From JACVRW01 sp963716215 (lineage in GTDB: Bacteria > Actinomycetota > Thermoleophilia > Solirubrobacterales > Thermoleophilaceae), in NCBI GenBank assembly GCA_963716215.1, contig OY970298.1, positions 806,001 to 870,000 of the forward strand: a DNA stretch of 64,000 bases. The letters run 5' to 3'. Under the pieces are notes generated by a model. That model was not told the DNA's origin and ran no database searches. It worked only from the letters and a program-made list of their open reading frames with translations. Of the stretch, positions 53,147 through 61,330 are shown in pieces. The translations under genes were made by a program, and so were the position numbers. Numbering within the stretch: position 1 is the stretch's first letter; each line of letters opens with the position of its first letter.

Positions 53147-53873
53147 GGGGGCGTCGCTCTTCCGCACGGCGGAGGGCGAGTTCACGCTGCTCGCGGCCCG
53201 CGCGCTCGAGGCCTGCCATCGCGCCGGCGCCGAGGTGGTGATCAAATCGGGGCGCAGGCGGGCGCAGGTGATGGAGGACGCGCGCCTGATCGGCCAGACG
53301 GCCTACATCTTCGAGGTCGGCTCCGGTCTGGTGATCGATGGTGAGCTGACCTTCCTGACCGGCGAGTTCCAGCCCCGGGAGGGCAGCACGATCCACGCCC
53401 AGATCGAGGCGACGGGGGCGCCGGCGCTGCTGCTCGACCGCTATGCCGGGCGGCTGGAGTCGCACGCGCCGTTCCATCTGGACCGCGAGGTGTCGCACCT
53501 GTTCCGGGGCCGCGTGGACGCGGTGGAGGCCAACGAGCTGCTGGCGGCAGAGGGTCACGACGGACTGCGGCTCGTGGACAACGGCGAGATCGGGTCGGAC
53601 ACGCACACGTTCCACCTGATCCCCGCGGCCTCGTCGAAGGCCGGCGCGGTGGCCGCTCACATGCGCGCCCGTGGCTATGACCGCGAGGAGTGCGTGGCCG
53701 TCGGCGATTCGCAGGAGGATCTCGAGGTCGCCGAGGTGGTGGGGCGCTTCTTCCTGGTCGGCAACGCCAAGGTGCGCGACGCTTCCGGCCTGCCCGGGGT
53801 GGAGCGCACGGAGGCGGCCATGAGCGAGGGTTTCTACGAGGCTGTAATTCGTGCGATTGCGGAGTCGCGATAA
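53079..53873 (+). CDS. HAD-IIB phosphatase (mannosyl/glucosyl-3-phosphoglycerate phosphatase-like)
   Basis: A roughly 260-residue HAD subfamily IIB enzyme: VYTDLDGTLLG (motif I), VVIKSGRRRAQVMED, EVGSGLVIDGELTFL, and SSKAGAVAAHMRARG with AVGDSQEDLEVAEVVGRFFL (motifs III and IV). Position directly behind gpgS, with overlap, argues it removes the phosphate from glucosyl-3-phosphoglycerate. Start ATG 53079, or GTG 53097 (VAIRCVYTD), which would reduce the overlap to 50 bases. Confidence 0.87.
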   Translation: MPVCATVAIRCVYTDLDGTLLGKGASLFRTAEGEFTLLAARALEACHRAGAEVVIKSGRRRAQVMEDARLIGQTAYIFEVGSGLVIDGELTFLTGEFQPREGSTIHAQIEATGAPALLLDRYAGRLESHAPFHLDREVSHLFRGRVDAVEANELLAAEGHDGLRLVDNGEIGSDTHTFHLIPAASSKAGAVAAHMRARGYDREECVAVGDSQEDLEVAEVVGRFFLVGNAKVRDASGLPGVERTEAAMSEGFYEAVIRAIAESR

Positions 53874-53967
53874 TTCGTAACCGAAGTTACTATCGAGAAG
53901 TATCAGTCGCCGGGACCCCGGTCCCGGTAACGCGACGGCCAGCGAGCCGTTGCGCGGGTGAGGCAGC

Positions 53968-53993
53968 ACGGGCGCTCCGAGAGGGGCGCCCGT
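53968..53993 (+). terminator. 11-bp GAGA-capped hairpin downstream of the gpgS unit
   Basis: ACGGGCGCTCC-GAGA-GGGGCGCCCGT folds into an 11-pair stem with one T-G wobble and a GNRA loop. The T-tract after it is weak (CGCTTAATG). It may end the gpgS-phosphatase transcript, or act in the leader of the catalase-like gene that starts 17 bases later. Two more hairpins precede it from 53877. Confidence 0.6.
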
Positions 53994-54009
53994 CGCTTAA
54001 TGTCACCGC

Positions 54010-54888
54010 ATGAGCTCGCTCGCCGACCAGATCCTGCAGGCCGGGGACGAGATCTCGGGCGTGCACACCGGCCGCCGGTGGGCCCACGCCAAGGGGACCC
54101 TGCTCACCGGCACGTTCACGGGTAGCACCAAGCTGACGACCGCGGCGCATCTGCAGGGCGAGCCCGTGCGCGTGACGGCTCGCTTCTCGAACGGCAGCGG
54201 CAACCCGAACGTGCCGGACTACGCCAGGGAGGGCCGCGGGCTGGCGGTCAAGTTCTATCTGCCCGACGGCGGCAAGACCGACATCGTGTCGCTGTCGCTG
54301 CCCTGCTTCTTCGTGCGAACGCCGGAGGAGTTCCTGTCGTTCATGGAGGCCCGCAAGGACCCCGAGCGCCTGATGCCGGACTGGCTGGGCGCGCACCCCG
54401 AGGCGCTGACGGCGATCCAGGCGGCACTCGGCGCCTCGCCGCCCGCGAGCTACGCGACGTGCGCCTACAACTCGATCCACTCGTACAGGTGGATCGACGC
54501 CGGCGGCGGGTCGCGCTTCGTGCGGTACCGCTTCGAGCCCGAGGCGGGCGAGCAGACACTGTCGGGCGAGGACGCCAAGGCGCGCGGGCGCGAATACCTC
54601 CAGGAGGACATCCTCGCGCGCGGCGAGAGCGCCTTCCGCATGCTGGCGATCATCGCCGAGGCCGAGGACGCGGTGGACGACCCGACGGTGGCCTGGCCAG
54701 AGGAGCGCGAGCGCGTGGAGGTCGGGCGGCTGGTGCTCGAGGGCCCGGAGCTCGAGCGCGAGCGCGGCGGGGACGTGCTCGTGTTCGACCCCACGCGCGT
54801 GACCGACGGCATCGAGCTGTCCGACGATCAGATCCTGCGCTTTCGCGGTCCGGCCTACTCGGTCTCGGTCGCGCGCCGCTCCGCCTGA
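54010..54888 (+). CDS. catalase-like haem peroxidase (SrpA type)
   Basis: A 292-residue member of the small catalase-related peroxidases. GVHTGRRWAHAKGTLLTGTF holds the distal His, VRVTARFSNGSGNPNVPDYA the distal Asn, and FDPTRVTDGIELSDDQILRF followed by RGPAYSVSVARR the proximal haem-binding region. It lacks the large C-terminal part of full catalases. Predicted to use peroxides to oxidise organic substrates. The 3' end overlaps the convergent YihY gene by 34 bases. Confidence 0.88.
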   Translation: MSSLADQILQAGDEISGVHTGRRWAHAKGTLLTGTFTGSTKLTTAAHLQGEPVRVTARFSNGSGNPNVPDYAREGRGLAVKFYLPDGGKTDIVSLSLPCFFVRTPEEFLSFMEARKDPERLMPDWLGAHPEALTAIQAALGASPPASYATCAYNSIHSYRWIDAGGGSRFVRYRFEPEAGEQTLSGEDAKARGREYLQEDILARGESAFRMLAIIAEAEDAVDDPTVAWPEERERVEVGRLVLEGPELERERGGDVLVFDPTRVTDGIELSDDQILRFRGPAYSVSVARRSA

Positions 54889-55721
54889 CGCTCGATCTCG
54901 GCGTTCAGCTCCGCCCCGAACAGCATGGCCACGTTGGTCAGCCACAGCCACACCATCAGCACGATCGCGCCGGCGAAGGCGCCGTAGACGGCGCCCACGT
55001 CCGCGACCCGCGAGACGTACTCGGAGAAGGCCACCGACGCCAGCAGCCAGAGCAGCACCCCGACCACGGCGCCCGGGGTGAGCCAGTGGAAGCCGCGGTG
55101 GTCCACGTCCGGCGTGACGTAGTAGAGCAGGGCGAACACCAGCATCGCCACCAGCACCGCCCCCGGCCAGCGGATGAAGTTCCAGATGTCCGCGGCGGTG
55201 GGCCCGAGGCCGGCGAAGCCGAGCAGATCGCGGGCGAAGCGGCCGCCGACGAACACCATGATCAGGCTGACCAGCACCAGAGCCATCAGCACGATCGTGA
55301 ACAGCACGTCGATCGTCTTGCGCCGCAGGAAGCTGCGCCCCGAGCCCTCGAGTCCGAACACGACGTTCAGCGCCCGGCGGGCGGCCTCGAGCAGCCCGGT
55401 CGTGCCGTAGAGGGCCACCACCACGCTGATCGCCAGGGCGGTCGCGGCCGTGCCCTTGTGCTGCAGCGCCGCCCGCAGCGAGCGGTCGACCGGGTCGACG
55501 ACCGAGGCCGGCGCCACATCGCGGAGGTACCCGAGGATCGCGTTGTAGGTCTCGGGGTATTGGCCCAGCAGGCCGAGCAGCGACAGCGCCAGCAGCACGG
55601 CCGGGAACAGCGACATCAGCGCGTAGTAGGTGAGCGCGGCCGCGTGGTGGGTCATCTGGTCGTCGTAGAACGACTTCATCGAGCGCCAGACGACCCCGCC
55701 GGCGCGGCGCACGCCTTGCAT
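54855..55721 (-). CDS. YihY/BrkB-family membrane protein
   Basis: A 288-residue inner-membrane protein with six helices. MTHHAAALTYYALMSLFPAV and GHF-like LMSLFPAVLLALSLLGLLG start the family domain, and YYVTPDVDHRGFHWLTPGAV and VGAVYGAFAGAIVLMVWLWL finish it. Formerly called ribonuclease BN, the family has no proven enzymatic role. The ATG overlaps the glycerate kinase stop by one base (TGATG). Confidence 0.9.
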   Translation of the reverse strand: MQGVRRAGGVVWRSMKSFYDDQMTHHAAALTYYALMSLFPAVLLALSLLGLLGQYPETYNAILGYLRDVAPASVVDPVDRSLRAALQHKGTAATALAISVVVALYGTTGLLEAARRALNVVFGLEGSGRSFLRRKTIDVLFTIVLMALVLVSLIMVFVGGRFARDLLGFAGLGPTAADIWNFIRWPGAVLVAMLVFALLYYVTPDVDHRGFHWLTPGAVVGVLLWLLASVAFSEYVSRVADVGAVYGAFAGAIVLMVWLWLTNVAMLFGAELNAEIERQAERRATETE

Positions 55722-56698
55722 CAGCGCGGGTCGACCAGTGCGCGTCCCGCGGCTTCTAGCTCCTCCAGCGTGGTCGCCTCCCGTAGCGAGGCGAAGTCCA
55801 GGATGCGCTCGGCGAACGGATCGAGGTCGATACGCCCGACGATCCCGTGGCAGGGCACCCCGGCCTGGCGACAGCGGGTGGCCACCTCGCCCACGAGCTT
55901 GCCCTGGAGCGTCTGCTCGTCGATGCGGCCCTCTCCGGAGACCACGAACGCGCTGGAGCGCATTCGCTCGTCGAAGCCCAGGGCGCCGAGCACGAACGAC
56001 GAGCCGTGGTTGAGGCGGGCGCCGTGCTGGGCCCATAGACCGCCCGACAGCCCGCCCGCACAGCCCGTCATCGGCACGCCGCGCGGATCGCGGTCGAACG
56101 ACTCGGCGAGCTCGTCGAGGCGCCGTTCGAGCTTGCGCACAAGCGACCGGTCGGCGCCCTTCTGCGGGCCGAACACACGCGGCGCCCCCTCGAACGGGGT
56201 GCGCACGTCGCAGAGCACGTCCATCTCGATCGTCGTCCCCGCCTCCGCGAGCGCCTCCAGCGCACCCGCGCCGCCGTCGGTGGTGGCTGAGCCGCCCACG
56301 CTCACGATCACGCGCTCGACCCCGGCCTCGACCGACGCGACGATCAGCTCGCCGGTCCCCCGTGTCGAGGCGGCCCACGCATCGCGCTCGCCCTCGGCCA
56401 CCAAGCCGAGGCCGCTCGCCCTCGCCATCTCCACGATTGCGGTACGGCCGCCGTCGATGAGGGCGAACTCGGCGTCGATCGGGCGGCCGAGCGGATCCGA
56501 TACGCCGACCGTGCGCAGCTCCCCCTCGAGCGTCGACATCAGGGCATCGAGGGTGCCCTCGCCCCCGTCCGCCACCGGCAGCTCCTCGGCCGCACGGCCG
56601 GCCTCGCGCAGGCCGTTGGCAATCGCGGCCGCCACCTCGCGGGCGGAGAAGGTGCCCTTGAAGGAGTCAGGCGCGACCAGCGCCGGCAGCTCAGCCAA
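55721..56698 (-). CDS. glycerate kinase (type I)
   Basis: A 325-residue glycerate kinase of the GarK/GlxK family. VAPDSFKGTFSAREVAAAIA, PVADGGEGTLDAL, VSVGGSATTDGGAGALEALA, FGPQKGAD and VSGEGRIDEQTLQGKLVGEV are the family blocks. It phosphorylates D-glycerate to 2-phosphoglycerate. Start TTG 56698, overlapping the macro-domain gene. Near gpgS it could recycle glycerate released from glucosylglycerate. Confidence 0.92.
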   Translation of the reverse strand: MAELPALVAPDSFKGTFSAREVAAAIANGLREAGRAAEELPVADGGEGTLDALMSTLEGELRTVGVSDPLGRPIDAEFALIDGGRTAIVEMARASGLGLVAEGERDAWAASTRGTGELIVASVEAGVERVIVSVGGSATTDGGAGALEALAEAGTTIEMDVLCDVRTPFEGAPRVFGPQKGADRSLVRKLERRLDELAESFDRDPRGVPMTGCAGGLSGGLWAQHGARLNHGSSFVLGALGFDERMRSSAFVVSGEGRIDEQTLQGKLVGEVATRCRQAGVPCHGIVGRIDLDPFAERILDFASLREATTLEELEAAGRALVDPR

Positions 56699-57179
56699 CG
56701 GCCGCGCGGAACGCCCGTTCCGCCTCGTCGCCGTGCACGGCGAACACGATCCGCTCCAGGTCGCCCTCGTGCCCGGCGGCCACGCCCACCATCAGGCGCG
56801 CGGCTTCGTCGAGCGGGAAGCCGCCGATCCCCGTTCCGAACGCGACCAGCGCCAGCGAGCGGCAGCCGAGCCGCTCGGCCAGCGCCACCGTCGAGCGGGT
56901 GGCGTCCTCGATGATCGCCGCGGAGGTCGGACCGCCCAGCTCCATCGTCGCCGCATGGATCACCCAGCGCGCGGGCATGTCGCCGGCTGTCGTCTCCACG
57001 GCCTCCCCGAGCCCGATCGGCGCGCGCTCGTCGGACTCGCGCTGAACGGCCGGCCCGCCCGCCCGCGAGATCGCCGCGGCCACGCCGCCGCCGTGGCGGA
57101 GCTCGGTGTTGGCGGCGTTGGCGATCGCGTCGACCTCTAGCTCCGTCACGTCTGCGGCGATCACCTCGAGGGACGGCAC
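56691..57179 (-). CDS. macro-domain ADP-ribose hydrolase
   Basis: A 162-residue macro domain (O-acetyl-ADP-ribose deacetylase type): VIAADVTELEVDAIANAANT, LRHGGGVAAAISRAGG, ARWVIHAATMELGG and VAFGTGIGGFPLDEAARLM. It binds ADP-ribose and removes acetyl or ADP-ribosyl groups. Start GTG 57179. First gene of a three-gene minus-strand unit with glycerate kinase and the YihY protein. Confidence 0.91.
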   Translation of the reverse strand: MPSLEVIAADVTELEVDAIANAANTELRHGGGVAAAISRAGGPAVQRESDERAPIGLGEAVETTAGDMPARWVIHAATMELGGPTSAAIIEDATRSTVALAERLGCRSLALVAFGTGIGGFPLDEAARLMVGVAAGHEGDLERIVFAVHGDEAERAFRAAVG

Positions 57180-57284
57180 GGGCCATATGCTGACGGACTG
57201 GAGCCCGATGTCGATGTGTCGCCCTCCCGTTCGTCGTTAGGTTGACAGCGACGAACAGCGTCGCGCGACCGAAGGGAGCAAGGA

Positions 57285-57668
57285 ATGAAGTACATGCTCG
57301 TGATCGTGGGCGACGAAAGTCAGCGCACGGACGACGATCCGGCCGGGCAGATGCAGGCCTGGTTCGACTACAGCCAGGCGCTCGTCGAGGCCGGCGTGCT
57401 CGTGTCCGGCGAGGGCCTTCAGCCGAGCACCACGGCCACCACGCTGCGCATGCAGGACGGCGAGCGCGTGCTGACCGACGGCCCGTTCGCGGAGACCAAG
57501 GAGCAGGTCGGCGGCTTCTACGTCATCGACTGCAAGAACCTGGACGAGGCGATCGACTGGGCCGCCAAGCTGCCGAGCGCCGAGCGCGGGATCTGTGAGA
57601 TCCGCCCGGTGATCGACTACGACGCCGGGCCGGCGCCGGAAGCCGCGCGCGAGGGGGCTGCCTCGTAG
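57285..57668 (+). CDS. DGPF/YCII-family protein
   Basis: A 127-residue protein with MKYMLVIVGDESQRTDDDPA, the DGPFAETKEQVGGFYVIDCK block that names the family, and AAKLPSAERGICEIRPVIDY. An AGGGAGCAAGGA ribosome site precedes ATG 57285. Such proteins are almost always next to an ECF42 sigma factor, as here. Confidence 0.92.
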   Translation: MKYMLVIVGDESQRTDDDPAGQMQAWFDYSQALVEAGVLVSGEGLQPSTTATTLRMQDGERVLTDGPFAETKEQVGGFYVIDCKNLDEAIDWAAKLPSAERGICEIRPVIDYDAGPAPEAAREGAAS

Positions 57669-57727
57669 ACGGCAGAAGGCAGCCGGGGGCTCACGCCCCC
57701 GGACCCCCACCGCGGTCTGGCCGGCTC

Positions 57728-58954
57728 GTGGTCGACGGGGCTGAGGTCGACGGCGCTGAGGTCGCCGCCGCCGCCACGTTCCGTGCCGAGTCGGGGCGCG
57801 CGGTGGCGACCATGATCCGCGTCCTCGGCGACTTCGACCTCGCCGAGGACGCGGTGCAGGAGGCGTTCGTGATCGCGCTGGAGCGCTGGCCGCGCGACGG
57901 GCTGCCGGACAACCCGGGCGCCTGGATCGTGCGGACGGCGCGCAATCGCGCGATCGACCGCCTGCGCCGGGAGCGACGCTATGCGGACAAGTTGCGCGAG
58001 CTGGAGCAGTTGATGCCTGGCGTGCCCGAGGCCCCGCTCGACACGTCGTTGCCCGACGACCGCCTGCGGCTGTTCTTCACCTGCTGCCATCCGGCGCTCG
58101 CCCCCGAGGCGCACGTGGCGCTGACGTTGCGCACGCTCGGGGGGCTCTCGACCACCGAGGTGGCGCGAGCGTTCCTCTCCGGCGAAAGCGCGATGCAGCA
58201 GCGCCTGGTGCGCGCCAAGCGCAAGATCCGCGATGCCGGGATCCCGTACGCGGTGCCGCCCGACCACGAGTTGCCCGACCGGCTGCGCTCGGTGCTGCGG
58301 GTGCTGTACCTGATCTTCAACGAGGGCTACCTCGCGACGACGGCCGACACCGTGGTGCGGCGCGAGCTCTGCGACGAGGCGATCCGGCTGGCGCGCCTGC
58401 TGGCGGAGCTGATGCCCGACGAGAGCGAGGTGCGGGGCCTGCTCGCGCTGATGCTGCTGCACCACTCGCGCCGTGACGCGCGCGTGGACTCGAGCGGTGA
58501 CCTGGTGCTGCTGGGCGACCAGGACCGCTCGCTCTGGCACGCGGACGAGATCCACGATGGGATCCGGTTCGCCGTGGCGGCAGGGAGCGACGGGCCCTAC
58601 GCGCTGCAGGCGGCGATCGCCGCCGAGAACGTGGCGGACGAGACCGATTGGGCCCGCGTGGCCGGGCTGTACGGCCGGCTCGTCGAGCTCCAGCCTTCGG
58701 CGATCGTGGAGCTGAACCGCGCGGTCGCGGTGGCGATGGCAGAAGGCCCGCAGGCGGGACTGGACATCATCGAGGTGCTGGAAGGCGGGCAGCTCGACGA
58801 CTACCACCTGCTGCACGCCACGCGCGCGGACCTGCTGCGCCGCCTCGGGCGCGACGAGGAGGCGACCGCCGCATACCGGCGCGCCGCCGACCTGACAGCG
58901 AACCCCGCGGAGCGGGCCTTCCTGGAGCGCCGCCTGCGCGAGCTCAGCGCCTGA
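57728..58954 (+). CDS. ECF42-type RNA polymerase sigma factor
   Basis: A 408-residue ECF sigma factor with the long C-terminal extension of group 42. Region 2 is LGDFDLAEDAVQEAFVIALE and NPGAWIVRTARNRAIDRLRR; region 4 is LRTLGGLSTTEVARAFLSGE with MQQRLVRAKRKIRDAGIPY. The extension reads LRVLYLIFNEGY, AIRLARLLAELMPDESEVRG and a TPR-like tail (RRLGRDEEATAAYRRAADL). In this group the extension is thought to regulate activity. Start GTG 57728; 60 bases after the DGPF gene. Confidence 0.93.
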   Translation: MVDGAEVDGAEVAAAATFRAESGRAVATMIRVLGDFDLAEDAVQEAFVIALERWPRDGLPDNPGAWIVRTARNRAIDRLRRERRYADKLRELEQLMPGVPEAPLDTSLPDDRLRLFFTCCHPALAPEAHVALTLRTLGGLSTTEVARAFLSGESAMQQRLVRAKRKIRDAGIPYAVPPDHELPDRLRSVLRVLYLIFNEGYLATTADTVVRRELCDEAIRLARLLAELMPDESEVRGLLALMLLHHSRRDARVDSSGDLVLLGDQDRSLWHADEIHDGIRFAVAAGSDGPYALQAAIAAENVADETDWARVAGLYGRLVELQPSAIVELNRAVAVAMAEGPQAGLDIIEVLEGGQLDDYHLLHATRADLLRRLGRDEEATAAYRRAADLTANPAERAFLERRLRELSA

Positions 58955-60398
58955 ACTGCACCCCGCGGCGGACCAGCGGCGAGCGGTTGCCGACGGCGTC
59001 CCGGCCGCGCAGGGTCACGACCAGGGAGACCTTGCGGTGACGGCTGCGCCCGCGCCGGATGAGCCGGCGCGCCTTGGCGCCGAGCGGCACCTTGAGCCGC
59101 GTGCGCCGGTCCGCGAACGCGATCTTCCCGACCCGCTTCAGACGGTACGTGCGCTTGCCGATCCGCAGCCTGCCGCCGGCCACGACGCCGCAGCTCTCGC
59201 TGCAGCGCACGTAGGCCACCACGCCCCGTGCACGCAGCACGCGCTGGCGGCGCTTGACCTGGGTGCGCACCCTCGGGGCGACGGTGTCGACGGCGGACGG
59301 CGGGACTCCCACGTCGAGACGCAAGACCTTCCCGAGCAGCGATCCCAGGCTCTGGGCGTCGCCCTCCGGGTCGCCCTGCGTGCCACCGTCGCCGGTCGAC
59401 AGGTAGAGCCGGCCGTCCGGGCCGAACAGCAGCTGGCCGCCGTTGTGGTTCATGGCCTGGTCGTGGGGGATCGTGAGGATCGGCCGGCGCGTGGACAGGT
59501 CAGCGCGGTCGGGGCCGTCCGCGGTGCGGCGGTACTCGTCGAGCTGGAGGTCGTTGCCGCTGTTCGTGTAGTAGGCGAACACGCGGCCGCTGGTGGAGTA
59601 GTCCGGCGCCACTGCGAAGGCCAGCAGGCCCTGCTCGCCGCCGTTCTTGACCAGCGACGTGAGGTCGAGGAAGTTGCTCACCTGGCCGCCCGTGCGGACC
59701 TTGATCACGCCGGCCTTCTCGACGATGAACAGGCGCTCGGTGTCCCCCGGAGCGGCGGCGACCGCCAGCGGCTGCGAGAAGTTGCCGATGCTCGTGGTGG
59801 TGATGTTCGTTCCGTTCTGGCCGAGCCGATACACCGGCCCGGCCAGCGAGGTCGCGTACAGGCGGCCCACGCCGTCCTCGCCGAACGCGGACAGCGCGGC
59901 GACGCTCGCCTTCGGCGTGGCGGTGCCGTTCAGCTCGAGCTGGTAGATGCCGGTGTTGAGGCGGCCGAACAGGTAGCGCCCCGTGAAGCCGGCCAGGGTG
60001 GGGTCGCGCACGACATAGCCGCCGATCACCACGTCCTGCCCGCTCGGGTACGTGTGGATCGGCCCGAAGTAGTTCGCGGGGGTGCAGCCGCTCGCGACCA
60101 CCGTGCCGGAGCGGCAGTTCCAGCCGAGGTTGGCGCCGGCGATCTGGCGGGCAGGGAGGCGGGTGATCTCCTCCTGGGTGCCGCCGACGTCGCCGATCCA
60201 CATGTCGCCCGACTGGCGGTCGAACGACCAGCGGTAGGGGTTGCGCATCCCGTAGACGTAGATCTCGCCGCGCGCTCCGGGAGTGTTCACGAACGGGTTG
60301 TCGGCCGGCACCCGGTACTGCGCGTGCGCCGCCGGCGCGAGCGCGCCGAGCACCACGAGCAGCGCCAGGGTCAGTCGCGCAGCTGTGCGGTGAGGCAT
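58944..60398 (-). CDS. secreted PQQ-type sugar dehydrogenase-like propeller with halves in swapped order
   Basis: A 484-residue exported protein. After the signal peptide (to about residue 27, PAAHAQ), residues 28-196 match the C-terminal half of soluble PQQ glucose/aldose dehydrogenases: YRVPADNPF, EIYVYGMRNPYRWSFD, WIGDVGGTQEEI, GRYLFGRLNTGIYQL. Residues 200-363 then match the normal N-terminal half: PLAVAAAPGDTERLFIVEKA, FLDLTSLVKNGGEQGLLAFA, NHNGGQLLFGPDGRLYLSTG (catalytic-type His near 318) and LLGKVLRLDVG. In typical members LLGKVLRLD leads directly into the YxxPxDNPF segment that here opens the protein. An Arg-rich beta domain (residues 370-484) follows. Three bases upstream context: its ATG overlaps the ligase stop region. 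Confidence 0.85.
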   Translation of the reverse strand: MPHRTAARLTLALLVVLGALAPAAHAQYRVPADNPFVNTPGARGEIYVYGMRNPYRWSFDRQSGDMWIGDVGGTQEEITRLPARQIAGANLGWNCRSGTVVASGCTPANYFGPIHTYPSGQDVVIGGYVVRDPTLAGFTGRYLFGRLNTGIYQLELNGTATPKASVAALSAFGEDGVGRLYATSLAGPVYRLGQNGTNITTTSIGNFSQPLAVAAAPGDTERLFIVEKAGVIKVRTGGQVSNFLDLTSLVKNGGEQGLLAFAVAPDYSTSGRVFAYYTNSGNDLQLDEYRRTADGPDRADLSTRRPILTIPHDQAMNHNGGQLLFGPDGRLYLSTGDGGTQGDPEGDAQSLGSLLGKVLRLDVGVPPSAVDTVAPRVRTQVKRRQRVLRARGVVAYVRCSESCGVVAGGRLRIGKRTYRLKRVGKIAFADRRTRLKVPLGAKARRLIRRGRSRHRKVSLVVTLRGRDAVGNRSPLVRRGVQFRR

Positions 60399-61330
60399 TC
60401 TCGCGGCTCCTTGTCGGTGCGCCAGCGCTGGAACTTCGCGCCGTGCCTGATGCGGCGGCCGGTGATGTGGTCGAACGCCACCTCGCAGACAAGCTCCGGC
60501 CGCAGTCCCTCCCAGACGAGCTCCTCGTCCGACTTCCAGCGGCTCGGCTCGCCCGAGCCGCGCTCGCCGGTGCGGTACGGCTCGAGCACGTCCACCAGCT
60601 CGCGCTTCTGCTTGGCGGTGAAGCCCGACGTGTGGCCAACCACGTTCAGCTCGCCGCCCTCGTCGTACATGCCGAGGATCAACGAGCCGACCGTTCCCGG
60701 CTCCTTGCCGAAGCGGAACGCGGCCACGACCGCGTCGGCGGTCCGGACCCGCTTGATCTTGACCATCCCCACCCGCTCGCCGGGGCGGTAGACGGCGCTC
60801 GCCGCCTTCGCGATCACGCCCTCGCCGGTGCCCGCGAGCCACTGCTCGGCGTCCGCGGGGTCGTCGGTCGCGGGGGTCAGCTCGACCGGGTCCGTGACCA
60901 TCGCCGCGAGCCGCTCGCGCCGGTCGGTGTAGGGAAGCTCGAGCAGCGTCTCGTCGTCCTCGGCGAGCAGGTCGAACGCCACCAGCGCGGCCGGCGTCTC
61001 CTTGGCCAGCTTCTCCACCCGCGAGGCGGCCGGGTGGATGCGCTGGGACAGGAGGTCGAACTCCTGGACGCCGTCGACGGTGACCACCATCTCGCCGTCC
61101 AGCACGTAGCGCTGCGCCGGCAGTGCGAGGGCCAGCTCGACCACGTCGGGGAAGTAGCGGTTCATCGGCTTGCCGTTGCGGCTCTGGAGGTGCACCTCGT
61201 CGCCGTCGCGGAAGACGATCGTGCGGAACCCGTCCCACTTCGGCTCGTAGCACCAGTCGTCGCCGGCCGGCAGCTGGCGCGCGCTCTTGGCGAGCTGCGG
61301 CTTCAAGGGTGGGCTCAGTGGGAGGCTCAT
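60371..61330 (-). CDS. ATP-dependent DNA ligase (LigC-like)
   Basis: A 319-residue nucleotidyltransferase ligase. Motif I is YEPKWDGFR, with Lys31 as the adenylation site. Motif III is YVLDGEMVV, motif IV GEGVIAKAAS, motif V MVKIKRVRTAD. An OB-fold domain follows (LVCEVAFDHITGRRIRHGAK). It matches the short stand-alone ligases of actinobacterial repair pathways. ATG overlaps the SDR stop (ATGA). No Ku or polymerase partner is in the window. Confidence 0.92.
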   Translation of the reverse strand: MSLPLSPPLKPQLAKSARQLPAGDDWCYEPKWDGFRTIVFRDGDEVHLQSRNGKPMNRYFPDVVELALALPAQRYVLDGEMVVTVDGVQEFDLLSQRIHPAASRVEKLAKETPAALVAFDLLAEDDETLLELPYTDRRERLAAMVTDPVELTPATDDPADAEQWLAGTGEGVIAKAASAVYRPGERVGMVKIKRVRTADAVVAAFRFGKEPGTVGSLILGMYDEGGELNVVGHTSGFTAKQKRELVDVLEPYRTGERGSGEPSRWKSDEELVWEGLRPELVCEVAFDHITGRRIRHGAKFQRWRTDKEPRECLTAQLRD

